64,000 nt of DNA, taken from assembly GCA_036556905.1 (NCBI GenBank), contig DATBIM010000092.1, positions 1 through 64,000 of the forward strand, written 5' to 3'. The notes below the pieces were generated by a model. The model made no database searches, had not been told where the DNA came from, and was given only the letters and a program-made list of their open reading frames with translations. A program made the position numbers and the translations under genes. Of this stretch, positions 50,371-59,695 are shown piece by piece (within the stretch, counting starts at the first letter, position 1; each line of letters starts with the position of its first letter). Source of the DNA: 40CM-4-69-5 sp036556905. Its GTDB lineage: Bacteria > Methylomirabilota > Methylomirabilia > Rokubacteriales > CSP1-6.

Positions 50371-51556
50371 CGGCGATTCGCCGCGCGAGGAGTTCCCGGA
50401 TCGCGGTCTCGTCGTATCCTGCCTCACGCAGGACTTCGACCGTGTGCTGGCCGAGCCGGGGCGCCGGCCGGCGGATGCTGCCCGGCGTCGCCGACAGCTT
50501 GTAGGGAATGCCGAGCACCCGGGTACGTCCGGCCTGCGGGTGATCCACTTCCACTGCCATCTCCCGCTGCTGGACGTGGGGGTCGGCGAAGACCTCCGCG
50601 TAGTTGAGGATGGGGCCCGCCGGGACCCCGACCTGCTCCAGGCGCTCGAGCCACGCCGCCGTCGGTGCCGTCCGGAACCTGGCTTCGAGGAGCGCCTCCA
50701 GTGCCTTGCGGTGCTGTACCCGCAGGGCGGGCGTGGTAAAGCGCGGGTCGTCGACGAGGCCATCAGCGCCGACGACGCGGCAGATCAGGGGCCAAAAGGT
50801 CGGTGAGCCACCGCCGATATTGATCCAGCCGTCGGCGGTGCGGAAGGCCTGGTACGGCGCGTTCGTGCGATGCCCCGGACCCAGGCGGGCGGGCACTTCA
50901 CCGGTGGCGAAGAAGCTGGCCGCTTCGTACACCGACCACGCGATCGGTGTCTCCAGCAGCGAGGTGTCGATGGCCTGCCCTTGCCCGGTACGCGCCCGGG
51001 CCTGCAGCGCGGCCAGAATCGCGAGCGCGCCGAACATCCCCGTGCCGATGTCGGCAACCGGGAGCGGCAGCGGGAGCGGAGGGCCGTCTTCCTCGCCGTT
51101 GATCGACATGACTCCGGACATGCCCTGGGCGACGCGGTCGAAGCCTCCCCGGCCGGCATAGGGCCCGGTCTGCCCGAAGCCCGAGATTGAGCAGTAGATG
51201 ACACGGGGGTTGACGTCGCGGATGGTCGCGTAGCCCAGACCGAGCCGAGCGGCGGTGCCCGGCCGCCAGTTCTCGACCACCACCTCGGCCTGCGTGGCGA
51301 GGCGGCGAGCCACGGCGAGACCGTCGGGGCTCTTGAGATCGATAACGACGCTGCGCTTGTTGCGGTTGACGGTCATGAAGGGTGCCGACTCGCCGGCTAG
51401 ATGGGGAGCGCCGGCGCGCATCTCGTCGCCGTGGCCAGGCCGCTCGACCTTGACGACATCGGCGCCGAGGTCACCGAGGAGCATGGTGCAATACGGCCCG
51501 GAGAGCTGACTGGTGAGATCGAGCACACGCAGGCCATCGAGCGCGCCGGGTCGCAC
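50360..51556 (-). CDS. CaiB/BaiF family (class III) CoA transferase
   Basis: A 398-residue CoA transferase. 'ALDGLRVLDLTSQLSGPYCT', 'LGDLGADVVKVERPGHGDEM', 'NRNKRSVVIDLKSPDG' and 'VVVENWRPGTAARLGLGYA' are diagnostic. The catalytic aspartate lies in 'GGFDRVAQGMSGVMSING'-type text. It moves CoA between carboxylic acids by a ternary mechanism. The donor and acceptor cannot be read. It is transcribed alone. It fits an organism that activates imported organic acids. Confidence 0.94.
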   Translation of the reverse strand: MRPGALDGLRVLDLTSQLSGPYCTMLLGDLGADVVKVERPGHGDEMRAGAPHLAGESAPFMTVNRNKRSVVIDLKSPDGLAVARRLATQAEVVVENWRPGTAARLGLGYATIRDVNPRVIYCSISGFGQTGPYAGRGGFDRVAQGMSGVMSINGEEDGPPLPLPLPVADIGTGMFGALAILAALQARARTGQGQAIDTSLLETPIAWSVYEAASFFATGEVPARLGPGHRTNAPYQAFRTADGWINIGGGSPTFWPLICRVVGADGLVDDPRFTTPALRVQHRKALEALLEARFRTAPTAAWLERLEQVGVPAGPILNYAEVFADPHVQQREMAVEVDHPQAGRTRVLGIPYKLSATPGSIRRPAPRLGQHTVEVLREAGYDETAIRELLARRIAVSP

Positions 51557-51828
51557 AGGGAACTGAGTCTAGCAGTTTCTTGACACGTCGGAGATCCCGA
51601 TCCGTGGCTTCTCTCTCGGAGGAAGGACCGTGCGATTGCCCCAGCCGACGCCTGGGGCTGCCGAACGTGAGCTACGGCGAAGGCGCGAGGCCCGGCCGTG
51701 AAACACCGTTGTCATCGCTGCACCGCCGACCGTGCCAGAACGGCGGGACTCGGTCCGAGAGGTTTTGCGTTTCCGGTGATTTACCGCCGGCACCCTCTTT
51801 GCTGAGCTCTCGGTCGAGGGGGTGGCGC
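51557..51828. other. Non-coding gap between the CoA transferase and BON genes
   Basis: A 272-base divergent gap. No peptide or RNA structure stands out on either strand. GGAGGAAGGACC at about 51618-51629 looks like a ribosome site but is followed only by a short, unrecognised frame. The promoters of both divergent genes must lie here. Confidence 0.45.
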
Positions 51829-52425
51829 ATGACACGGGTGATGATCCTGACTCTGACGCTTCTGGTGTGGCCCGGCATCGTCCTCGCGCAGACGCCGAGC
51901 GGCGCTCGCCAGACGTCTCAGGCCGAGCGCTCGCCCGAGAGCAGCCCGGGGATCATGAGCAGCACCGGCCGCGCCATCAAGGATTCGTGGATCACGTCCA
52001 AGGCCAAGGCCAAGCTCATTGCCGACCGCCGCATCACCCGCGCCGTCAGCGTTGAGACGCACGCGGGAGTGGTCACCCTGCGCGGCAAGGTGGCGAGCGC
52101 CGAAGAGCGGCGGCTGGCCGAACAGATCATGCACGGCACCGACGGGGTGAAGGCGGTGCGCAACGTCCTGCAGATCGTCCCCGACACCCAGCGGCCGGCC
52201 GTTGACGCGCGGGACAAGGACATCAAGAAGGGCGTGCAGGCCCGGCTCGACAGGGAGAGGATGCTCAAGGACGCTGACATCACCGTCCGCTCGGACAACG
52301 CGGTGGTCACGCTGATGGGGGCGGTCGCCGATGCCCGGGCCGCCGCCCGAGCCAGCGAGCTGGCCCGGGGAACGAGCGGCGTGCGGGCCGTCCGCAACGA
52401 GATCAGGGTCGCCGTAGCCCGTTAA
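51829..52425 (+). CDS. Periplasmic protein with two BON domains (OsmY-like)
   Basis: A 198-residue protein with a signal peptide (MTRVMILTLTLLVWPGIVLA). Two BON domains follow: the first around residues 60-118 ('ITSKAKAKLIADRRI', 'GVVTLRGKVASAEERRLAEQ', 'DGVKAVRNVLQI'), the second around 125-195 ('DNAVVTLMGAVADARAAARA', 'SGVRAVRNEIRV'). OsmY-like proteins bind phospholipid and are induced by envelope or osmotic stress. A strong hairpin at 52433-52460 ends the transcript. Confidence 0.93.
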   Translation: MTRVMILTLTLLVWPGIVLAQTPSGARQTSQAERSPESSPGIMSSTGRAIKDSWITSKAKAKLIADRRITRAVSVETHAGVVTLRGKVASAEERRLAEQIMHGTDGVKAVRNVLQIVPDTQRPAVDARDKDIKKGVQARLDRERMLKDADITVRSDNAVVTLMGAVADARAAARASELARGTSGVRAVRNEIRVAVAR

Positions 52426-52432
52426 GCCCGCG

Positions 52433-52460
52433 GCGACGGGCGCCATCGGGCGCCCGTTGC
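52433..52460. terminator. Bidirectional hairpin between convergent genes
   Basis: A 12-bp stem (GCGACGGGCGCC with GGCGCCCGTTGC, one G-T pair) with a 4-base loop, 7 bases after the BON gene stop and 5 bases before the end of the minus-strand gene at 52466. Confidence 0.65.
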
Positions 52461-52465
52461 CTTCC

Positions 52466-53257
52466 TCACCGCTCCTTGAGCGCGGTGAGCACCTCGCCGG
52501 CCATGCGGGCAATCTCACTCATCCCGCGCTCGACCACTCCGCTCATGACTGCGCGCTCGTCGGTGAGGCGGCCCACCTCACCGCCCAGCTTGGTGAGTTC
52601 GCCCTGCAGGTCCTCGACCTCGCGCTTGAGGCGGGCGACGTGGGCCTCGGCCGAGTCGGCCCGCTTGCGTAGCTCGTCGCACTCCTGCATGAGCGAGGGG
52701 ATGACGTGGCTCACCATGTGCTGGCTGTCGCGGACCCAGGTCTCGATCTGATGCCAGGCTTGCGTGATGGTGTCCGTGCTCTCCATGGTCTTAACCTCGT
52801 AGGCGGGACTCGGGTGCGGTGTCGCGGCCGGCGGCCGGCTCTCCCGGGCTTTCCAGGTCGGAACGATGACGACCGGGTGGCGCCGGATATCCTCCCAGTA
52901 GTCGGGGGCCCGCCGTCGCTCCTGGCTCCGGCGCTCGGGGTGGTGGGACAGGATCGCCCGTCGGCGCTCGCCGCGACGACGGTCCATGAGCACCTGAACC
53001 CGGGGATCGTCAAGAAACTGATCACTGACACGGGCAAAGAGATCGACGGCGTGACGGGCCACGATGACCAGGAAGCGGACCTGGCCGTCCCGGATGGGGG
53101 CCTCCCGGTCGGCGATGCTCGTGCGGGTCCGCTGTAAAGTTTCCAGCTTGTGCATCCAGCACACGCCAGAGGTCTCGCGCCGGTCGTCGAGAGGAGGTCG
53201 CTCCCCGATCAAGCCCTCCCGCCCCTCGGATCGGCACCACGCGCAGACGACCTTCAC
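52466..53257 (-). CDS. Composite protein: zinc knuckle, basic middle domain, coiled coil
   Basis: A 263-residue protein starting at GTG 53257 (GGAAGGAG seven bases upstream). It opens with a Cys/His module (VKVVCAWCRSEGREGLIGER, then GVCWMHKLETL). A middle part follows ('RFLVIVARHAVDLFARVSDQ', 'VQVLMDRRRGERRRAIL'), whose RRGERR repeat is a common mark of small regulatory-like proteins in soil bacteria. A coiled coil (about residues 170-255, 'CDELRKRADSAEAHVARLKR') closes it and resembles the gene at 46582-46968. An in-frame ATG at 52786 with GAGG upstream could yield the coiled-coil part alone. No family name is known. Confidence 0.7.
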   Translation of the reverse strand: MKVVCAWCRSEGREGLIGERPPLDDRRETSGVCWMHKLETLQRTRTSIADREAPIRDGQVRFLVIVARHAVDLFARVSDQFLDDPRVQVLMDRRRGERRRAILSHHPERRSQERRRAPDYWEDIRRHPVVIVPTWKARESRPPAATPHPSPAYEVKTMESTDTITQAWHQIETWVRDSQHMVSHVIPSLMQECDELRKRADSAEAHVARLKREVEDLQGELTKLGGEVGRLTDERAVMSGVVERGMSEIARMAGEVLTALKER

Positions 53258-53320
53258 GGCGACACTCCTTCCGGCCACGCGATGATGAGAACGGCAGCAT
53301 AGGATCAGTTCCCGAGGCCG

Positions 53321-55105
53321 TCAAGCCGCGGGAGGGCTGACGCATTGCGCCGTAATCACGTCGGCGGGCGGCGGGACCGCATACAGCCTCTCCACCAGGG
53401 TGGCCCGGCGCTCGCGGACCATGCGCTGATTGATATAGCCCTTGTCGGTGATCTCATCGGCATCGATCGAGGGCGGCTCGGTCATGACCAATGCCCGGGC
53501 CGGGTAGGTGGAGCTCCCGCCGGACTCGGTGGCGAGCCTCGTCAGCGCCGAGGCGATCTGCGTCCGGATGACGACGGGGCTGACGCCGCTGGCTGCCGCG
53601 GGATTCAGAAAGACGAGCGCGCCCACCATGTCCCGGTCGTGCCCGGTGATCACCGCGTCCTGGATGAGCGGGCTGCCCGCGGCGATCAGCGCGATTCGGA
53701 CAGCGCCGGTGTGGACCCAGGTGCCGGTGGCCAGCTTGAAATCCTCGGCCACCCGGCCGTCGAAGACCAGGCCCTTGGTCGGATCGGTGGGATCGGCGAA
53801 TGCCAGCGCATCGCCGATCCGGTAAAACCCCTCCTCATCGAACGCCCGGCTCGTCTCCTCGGCGTTCCCGTAATAACCGGGGGTCACGTGGGGGCCACGG
53901 ACACGCGCCTCCAGCTTGCCGCCCGAAGGCAGAAGCTTCAGCTCGCAGCCGGGGACGGGCAGGCCGATCACCCCGGCCCGATCGATCGCAAAGTGGACGT
54001 GCGTCGCCAGTGGCCCGGTCTCGGTGGAGCCCCAGGCCGACAGCATCGCGAGCCCGCCGGCGTTCTCCGCTTCGGCCACGCGGCGCAGGCGGTCCCAGAG
54101 CGGTTGGGGCAAGGCGGCGCCAGCGTAGAAGATGAGGTCGAGCCGAGTAAAGAAGGTGCGGCGGAGGTCGGGGTCAGACTCCAGAAACGGCAGTAACAGA
54201 TCGAACCCGCGTGGCACGTTGAAGTACATGGTCGGCGCGACCTCGCGGAGATTCCGAACGGTGGTCTCGATGAGTCCGGGGGCTGGCTTGCCGCCGTCTA
54301 CGTACAGGGTGCCGCCGTTACGGAGCACCATGTTGAAGTTGTGGTTGCCGCCGAAGGTGTGATTCCAGGGTAGCCAGTCAACGATCACGGGAGGCCGCTC
54401 CTCGAGAAATGGCCAGCCCTGCACGAGCATCTGCTGATTGGCACAGAGCATCCGATGTGTGTTGATGACACCCTTGGGGGTGCCAGTCGATCCCGAGGTG
54501 AAGAGGATTTTCGCGATGGTGTCCGGACCAATGCCGGCGAAGGTCTCGTCCACCCGTGGGGTGGGCGTGGCCCCCAGGAGCATCGTCATCGGCGTGACGG
54601 TGGCGTCGATGGCGTCGAGCGCCGCGGCGAATTTTGCCGGCTCGTCGGCCCAGACCAGGCCGGGGCGGATCAATGCGCTGATGTGCCGGAGCTTGCCGAA
54701 GGCTCGGGACATCAACGAATAGGCGGGCGAGATCGGCGCCACCGGCACACCGACGTGCATCGCCCCCAGCGCGAGCAACGCGTGGTCCACGCCGTTGTCA
54801 GAGAGGATCATCACCGGGCGGTCCGCGCCCAGGCCGAGGTCGAGCAGAGACTGACCGATGCGTCGGGCGGCATCCAGCGCCTCCCGGTAGGTGACCGTAC
54901 GCCAGGACGCGGCGGCCCGCTCGGCCAGGAACACGTGGGCGGGCCGGCGCGCGGCCCACTGGATCAGCCATTCGCCGAGCGCGCGGCCGTAAGGGGCGAG
55001 CGCCCGCGGCGAGCGCAGGAGCCGGGTACCGTCCGGGCGATGCTCGACCTCGACCTCCACGGGCGCGAAGCGGAGGGCGGAGGTGGGGTGGGGGGGCACG
55101 ATCAC
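53321..55105 (-). CDS. Feruloyl-CoA synthase-like AMP-dependent ligase
   Basis: A 594-residue acyl-CoA ligase. The ATP loop is ILFTSGSTGTPKGVINTHRM. 'WLPWNHTFGGNHNFNMVL', 'LSAWGSTETGPLATHVHF' and the ending 'DADEITDKGYINQRMV', with its catalytic lysine, are typical of feruloyl/caffeoyl-CoA synthases. The start GTG 55105 overlaps the livF stop (GTGA), so it is the last gene of the Liv operon; GTG 55099 is an alternative. The operon link suggests that the imported solute is an aromatic or phenylpropenoic acid that is activated at once. That is inference. Confidence 0.87.
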   Translation of the reverse strand: MIVPPHPTSALRFAPVEVEVEHRPDGTRLLRSPRALAPYGRALGEWLIQWAARRPAHVFLAERAAASWRTVTYREALDAARRIGQSLLDLGLGADRPVMILSDNGVDHALLALGAMHVGVPVAPISPAYSLMSRAFGKLRHISALIRPGLVWADEPAKFAAALDAIDATVTPMTMLLGATPTPRVDETFAGIGPDTIAKILFTSGSTGTPKGVINTHRMLCANQQMLVQGWPFLEERPPVIVDWLPWNHTFGGNHNFNMVLRNGGTLYVDGGKPAPGLIETTVRNLREVAPTMYFNVPRGFDLLLPFLESDPDLRRTFFTRLDLIFYAGAALPQPLWDRLRRVAEAENAGGLAMLSAWGSTETGPLATHVHFAIDRAGVIGLPVPGCELKLLPSGGKLEARVRGPHVTPGYYGNAEETSRAFDEEGFYRIGDALAFADPTDPTKGLVFDGRVAEDFKLATGTWVHTGAVRIALIAAGSPLIQDAVITGHDRDMVGALVFLNPAAASGVSPVVIRTQIASALTRLATESGGSSTYPARALVMTEPPSIDADEITDKGYINQRMVRERRATLVERLYAVPPPADVITAQCVSPPAA

Positions 55106-55815
55106 AACCCCAGGTACGCTCGCTTGATGTGCGGGTTCTGCCGGAGAGCCTCGCGCGTGTCGTGCAGCGCGATGCGCCCGTTCTCCATGACGTAGCCGCG
55201 ATGAGAGAGCTGCAGCGCCCGGAGCACGTTCTGCTCGACGAGGAGGATCGTCGTCCCGTTCCGGTTGATGGCCGCGAGGTTGGCGAAGATGTCGCGGACC
55301 ACCACCGGGGCCAAACCCAGGGACGGTTCGTCGAGCAGCAAGAGTTTCGGCCGGGCCATCAGCCCGCGGCCAATGGCCACCATCTGTTGCTCGCCGCCCG
55401 ACAGGGTTCCCGCGAGCTGACGCTGGCGTTCCCGCAAGTGGGCGAAGAGCTGGAACACCCATTCGAGGGTCTCGGCGTTCTTCGTCGCGCGGGGGAGGCA
55501 GCTCGCTCCCAGCTCGAGGTTCTCCCGCACGGTCAGCGAGGGAAAGAGCTGGCGGCCTTCGGGCACATGCGCGATGCCTCGGGCCACCACGCGCGACGGG
55601 GGCAGGCCGTCGATCCGCTCACCCTCGAACTCGACCCGCCCTCCGCGAAGCGGCAACAGCCCGCAGATCGCTCGCAGGGTCGTGGTCTTGCCGGCTCCAT
55701 TGGATCCGATGAGGGCCACGACCTCACCCGGCTGGATCTCGAGGCTCGCGCCTCTCACGGCGGCGAGGTCGCCGTAGCTGACGTCGATGTGGTCAACCCT
55801 GAGCAGCGCCGACAT
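55102..55815 (-). CDS. livF: LivF-type ABC ATPase
   Basis: A 237-residue ATPase of the branched-chain amino acid/HAAT family. Walker A is LIGSNGAGKTT, the signature is LSGGEQQMVAIGRGL and Walker B is LLLLDEPSLGLAP. 'RGIAHVPEGRQLFPSLTVRE' is LivF-specific. It overlaps livG by 23 bases at its start. Confidence 0.95.
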   Translation of the reverse strand: MSALLRVDHIDVSYGDLAAVRGASLEIQPGEVVALIGSNGAGKTTTLRAICGLLPLRGGRVEFEGERIDGLPPSRVVARGIAHVPEGRQLFPSLTVRENLELGASCLPRATKNAETLEWVFQLFAHLRERQRQLAGTLSGGEQQMVAIGRGLMARPKLLLLDEPSLGLAPVVVRDIFANLAAINRNGTTILLVEQNVLRALQLSHRGYVMENGRIALHDTREALRQNPHIKRAYLGL

Positions 55816-56530
55816 GCTCGTCTCCGAGGTAAGCCTCGATCACCCGGGGATCGCACGACACCCGCGCGGGAGGGCCCTCGGCGATCTGCTGGCCGCCGCT
55901 GAGCACCACCACGCGCTGGGAGATCGCCATGACCGCCCGCATCACGTGCTCGATGAGCAGCATGGTGACTCCGCGGCGATTGATGGCGCGAATCAGCTCG
56001 ACCAGTCGCTCGGTCTCGATCGGATTGAGCCCGGCCATCACCTCGTCGAGGAGCAGCAGCGCCGGCTCCGTGGCCAGGGCCCGCGCCAGCTCGAGGCGTT
56101 TGCGGTCCGCCAGGGTGAGTCTGCTGGCCGGCTGGTCGCGTTTGGCGGCTAGCCCGACTTCCTCGAGCACGGCCTCGGCCCGGGCCGTGGCGGTGGGAAC
56201 GTGGGGATGCCGCAACAGGGCGCCGACCACGACGTTCCGCATGACAGTGAGACGGAGGAACGGGCGGACGATCTGAAACGTCCGGGCTATGCCCAGCGCG
56301 CAGAGCTGATGCGGGGTGCGGCCCACGGTCGACTGGCCGCGAAAGCGGATCTGGCCGGCATCGGGGTGGAGGAAGCCCGAGATGAGGGCGAACGCGGTCG
56401 TCTTCCCCGCTCCGTTCGGGCCGATGAGGGCGACGATCTCACCCTCGGTGACCGTGAGACTGAGCTCCTTCACGGCCTGCAGTCCCCCGAAGCGTTTGGA
56501 GACCTGCTCGACCTCCAAGAGTGCGGCCAT
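55793..56530 (-). CDS. livG: LivG-type ABC ATPase
   Basis: A 245-residue ATPase. Walker A is LIGPNGAGKTTAF, the ABC signature is LTLADRKRLELARALATEP (a form in which SGG is replaced by ADR, usual for LivG), and Walker B is LLLLDEVMAGLNP. 'CALGIARTFQIVRPFLRLTV' is LivG-specific. It works with LivF on the LivHM membrane pair. Confidence 0.95.
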   Translation of the reverse strand: MAALLEVEQVSKRFGGLQAVKELSLTVTEGEIVALIGPNGAGKTTAFALISGFLHPDAGQIRFRGQSTVGRTPHQLCALGIARTFQIVRPFLRLTVMRNVVVGALLRHPHVPTATARAEAVLEEVGLAAKRDQPASRLTLADRKRLELARALATEPALLLLDEVMAGLNPIETERLVELIRAINRRGVTMLLIEHVMRAVMAISQRVVVLSGGQQIAEGPPARVSCDPRVIEAYLGDEHVGAAQG

Positions 56531-56532
56531 CC

Positions 56533-57483
56533 TCAGCTCCGCTGCCCCTCACCCACCAGCCGGCGGAGGTAGGGATAGACCCCCTGGGGAAGGAAGAGGA
56601 CGACCACAATGAGCAGCAGGCCGTAGGCGATGAGATGCACGCCGGTCCAGCCGCCGGTGGCGAAGTAGGCGCGTGAGAATTCGGCGAGCGGGGTGAGCAG
56701 GAACGAGCCGAGAATGGGGCCGAGCAGCGTGCCCGAGCCGCCGACGATCGCCCGCAGGGCGATCTCCACCGAAAACGGGACACCGAATACGGTGTTCGGC
56801 TGGAGCGAGAGGAAATAGAAGGCGTAGAAGGTCCCGCCCATGCCCGTCAGGAAGGCCGAGATAACGATGGCGATCATCTTGTAGCGGAAGCTGTTGACCC
56901 CGAGGGCCTCGCTGGCGGCCTCGTCATCTCGGATGGCCGCCAGGTAGGCCCCGAGCCGCCGGCGCTCGATCCCGCCGGCAACGCCGGTGGCCACGAGCAT
57001 GAGCGCCAGCGCGATGTAGTAATGCGGCAGGTTGCTCGAGAACTGGAACTGCCGGGGATCGCCGGTGAACGTAATGTACAGGCCCAGCGCCCCGCCGGTG
57101 GCCTCCAGATTCGCCGTCACGATCCTGGCGATCTCGGCGAAGGCGACGGTGAGGAGCGCGAAATAGAATCCCCGCAGACCGAAGCGGAAGCCGAGATAGC
57201 CGATCACGGTGCCGAGGGCCGCCGCGCAGGCCCCGCCCACGAACATGCCAACCCAGGGGGTGAGCCCGGTGTCGCGGGCCAGGATGGCCGCGGTGTAGGC
57301 GCCGACGCCGACGAAGGCGGCGTGCCCGATCGAGAGTTGGCCCGCATAGCCCCCCACGATGTTCCAGGCCTGGCCCAGGAAGGCGTAGAAGAAGATGACG
57401 ATGAAGATCGTTATCGCGTAGGAGCTGAGGATGGCCGGCAGCGCGAGCAGGAGGGCCACGAGGACGAGCCCGGCCCACCTCAT
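56533..57483 (-). CDS. livM: LivM-type permease
   Basis: A 316-residue permease with about ten helices. 'QAWNIVGGYAGQLSIGHAAF' and 'IRDDEAASEALGVNSFRYKM' are the family's conserved segments, the latter being the EAA-like loop. It ends just 2 bases before livG and starts within 4 bases of the livH stop. Confidence 0.95.
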   Translation of the reverse strand: MRWAGLVLVALLLALPAILSSYAITIFIVIFFYAFLGQAWNIVGGYAGQLSIGHAAFVGVGAYTAAILARDTGLTPWVGMFVGGACAAALGTVIGYLGFRFGLRGFYFALLTVAFAEIARIVTANLEATGGALGLYITFTGDPRQFQFSSNLPHYYIALALMLVATGVAGGIERRRLGAYLAAIRDDEAASEALGVNSFRYKMIAIVISAFLTGMGGTFYAFYFLSLQPNTVFGVPFSVEIALRAIVGGSGTLLGPILGSFLLTPLAEFSRAYFATGGWTGVHLIAYGLLLIVVVLFLPQGVYPYLRRLVGEGQRS

Positions 57484-58352
57484 GGGGTTCGCCGACCGAA
57501 CAGGCCGGCCGGGCGAAAGAGCAGAATGAGGACCAACAGGGAGAAGCTCACGAGCTCCTTGAGCGAGGGCGAGAGGAAGACCGCCCCCAGGGATTCGGCG
57601 ATCGACACGGCCAACCCCCCACAGAACGCCCCCAGCAGGCTGCCCATACCGCCGATGATGACGATATTGAACGAGGTCACCGAGGCGGAGAGGCCGGAGG
57701 CCGGCTGGAATGGCAGGAAGGCGGAGACCAGCGCCCCGGCCGCCCCCACGCAGGCGGCGCCGATGCCGAAGGCCACCATGTAGACGCGGGGCACGTTCAC
57801 ACCGACGACGAGGGCGCCGTAGGTGTTATCGGCGGCGGCGCGGATCATCTGGCCGGGCCGGGTCCGGGCCAGGAAGAGATAGAGCGCGATGGTCAGGGCG
57901 ATGGCCACGACAAAGGTCGTGAGCCGCGCCACGTCGACGAACAGTGGGCCGAGCCAGATGGTGGCGGTGGTCAGCGGTGAAGCTACGCGCTGGGGATCGG
58001 GACCGAAAATGACGAGCGCGGTGTTCTCGAGCACGAGCGCGACCCCGAGCATGAGGAGGATCTGCATCTCGTGCGCGGAGTCGACGACGCGGTCGACCAG
58101 CACCCGCTGCACGACGGCGCCAAGCAGGAAGAGCAGGCCGGCGCACAGGACGAATCCGAGGTAGGGGTCGAGGCGGGCGCGCTCGGCCAGCACCAGGGCC
58201 AGGTACATCCCCCAGACCATCATGTCACCGTGGGCGAAATTCACCACGCGCATGACCCCGAAAATGAGCGAGAGCCCCACGGCCATGAGGCTGTAGACGC
58301 CGCCGAACAGGATTCCATTGAGCAGGGCCTGGCCGATGAGCGTGGGATCCAC
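57480..58352 (-). CDS. livH: LivH-type permease
   Basis: A 290-residue permease. 'NGILFGGVYSLMAVGLSLIF' and 'VMRVVNFAHGDMMVWGMYLA' are the conserved LivH N-terminus. 'RAAADNTYGALVVGVNVPRV' corresponds to the ATPase-contacting loop. It pairs with LivM. Confidence 0.95.
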   Translation of the reverse strand: MDPTLIGQALLNGILFGGVYSLMAVGLSLIFGVMRVVNFAHGDMMVWGMYLALVLAERARLDPYLGFVLCAGLLFLLGAVVQRVLVDRVVDSAHEMQILLMLGVALVLENTALVIFGPDPQRVASPLTTATIWLGPLFVDVARLTTFVVAIALTIALYLFLARTRPGQMIRAAADNTYGALVVGVNVPRVYMVAFGIGAACVGAAGALVSAFLPFQPASGLSASVTSFNIVIIGGMGSLLGAFCGGLAVSIAESLGAVFLSPSLKELVSFSLLVLILLFRPAGLFGRRTP

Positions 58353-58387
58353 GTGGGTCGTGGGGCGAGTCGCCGCCCCCGGAATCC

Positions 58388-59650
58388 CTAGACCCGGGGC
58401 CGCGGGAAGACCGGCGGGGCTTGCGCCGCGTCCCGGGGCCAGACCACGAGCGGCTTGTTCTTGAGAATCTGCACCATCGCCGTGGTGGCGCTGACGTTTT
58501 CCCCGACCTCATCGAATCGGATCGGGCCGGCCGAAACCATGATGGGGTCGTTGAAGTTGGTCTTCCGGATCGCCTCGACGAGGGCGTCAGGGTCCGTGGA
58601 CCGGGCTCGCTCCAGGACGTCGGCGATCACCTGAATGGCATCGTAGCTGAACGACGTCTCGTCCATGCTCTTGCCGCTCGTTCGCTTCGAGTACTCCGCG
58701 CCGACCCGCTGGGTTCGCGGGCTCTTGACGTTCGGCCACGGCACGCTGGCCATCACAAACTCGAGATGCTCCTTGAGGATCTCGAGCTGCCGGGGCTGGG
58801 TCATGCCCGGCGCCCCGGGGCTCACGACCCCCATCAGGTCCACGCGCTGTCGGGTCAGCTCCTGGAACAACAGGATGGCCGTGGCCGGTCGCGTGATCGG
58901 TGACAGGATATCGGGCTTGAGGGCCTTGACCCGGGAGACCTCGGTGGAGAGGTCTTTGGCGTCCTCGGGATAGGGGATCACCTCGACGATGTCGAAGCCC
59001 GGCGAGGCCGCCTTGACGGCGCTCACGAAGGACTCGGACTGCGGCTTGCCGAAGGCGTCGTTGGTGTACATGACGACGACGCGCTTGGGCGAGACCTTCG
59101 TCTCCTTGAAGACGCCGGTCATATGCTGCACGGCCCGGGCGCCGAACGTGCTGGTTGAAGGGAAGATGCGGTAGACGTACTGGGTCTTCTGCTTCCCCTC
59201 CTTCACCGATTGCGCGACGTTTCGCGTGATCACGTCAGCCGCGCCGATGTCGATGATGAAGGGCACGCGGCGCTGTTGAGCCACCGGGACCATGGCCATG
59301 ATGTGGCCGGAGTGGAACCCCCCCATGATCACCGCGGCCCCGTCGTTGACCAGACGCTCGGTGACGGTCCGCGCCACTTCGGCCTTGCTCTCCGAGTCGC
59401 CGGTCAGCAACTCTAGCCTGGCCCCCGCCATCGATTTGATACCGCCGGCCGCGTTGGTGGCGTCGACGGCGAGCTGGGCGCTGATGCGCTGGAGCTGGCC
59501 GACCTCGGCCAGCGGACCGGTGACCGGATGGATCGCGCCGACTTTGATGGTCTTGGGCTGGGCCCGCAGCAGCCGGGGGACGGCGACCAGGGCCGTGGTG
59601 GCCGCGGCGGTTCGGAGCAGGGTGCGGCGGCTGACGCGAGACGTCGGCAT
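58388..59650 (-). CDS. ABC substrate-binding protein, LivK/HAAT family
   Basis: A 420-residue periplasmic-binding protein of the leucine/aromatic-acid type. A twin-arginine signal (SRRTLLRTAAATTALVAVPR) precedes 'IKVGAIHPVTGPLAEVGQLQ' and 'LELLTGDSESKAEVARTVTE', the two conserved blocks of the family. A GAGGAGG site supports ATG 59650. First gene of the operon; a TATAAT -10 box lies at 59696-59701. Family members bind branched-chain or aromatic acids, amides and ureas. The downstream ligase favours aromatic acids. Confidence 0.93.
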   Translation of the reverse strand: MPTSRVSRRTLLRTAAATTALVAVPRLLRAQPKTIKVGAIHPVTGPLAEVGQLQRISAQLAVDATNAAGGIKSMAGARLELLTGDSESKAEVARTVTERLVNDGAAVIMGGFHSGHIMAMVPVAQQRRVPFIIDIGAADVITRNVAQSVKEGKQKTQYVYRIFPSTSTFGARAVQHMTGVFKETKVSPKRVVVMYTNDAFGKPQSESFVSAVKAASPGFDIVEVIPYPEDAKDLSTEVSRVKALKPDILSPITRPATAILLFQELTRQRVDLMGVVSPGAPGMTQPRQLEILKEHLEFVMASVPWPNVKSPRTQRVGAEYSKRTSGKSMDETSFSYDAIQVIADVLERARSTDPDALVEAIRKTNFNDPIMVSAGPIRFDEVGENVSATTAMVQILKNKPLVVWPRDAAQAPPVFPRPRV

Positions 59651-59695
59651 GGGAGCCTCCTCGCAGGGGCACGCGTTCGTGAGTCGGTGGCGGGA

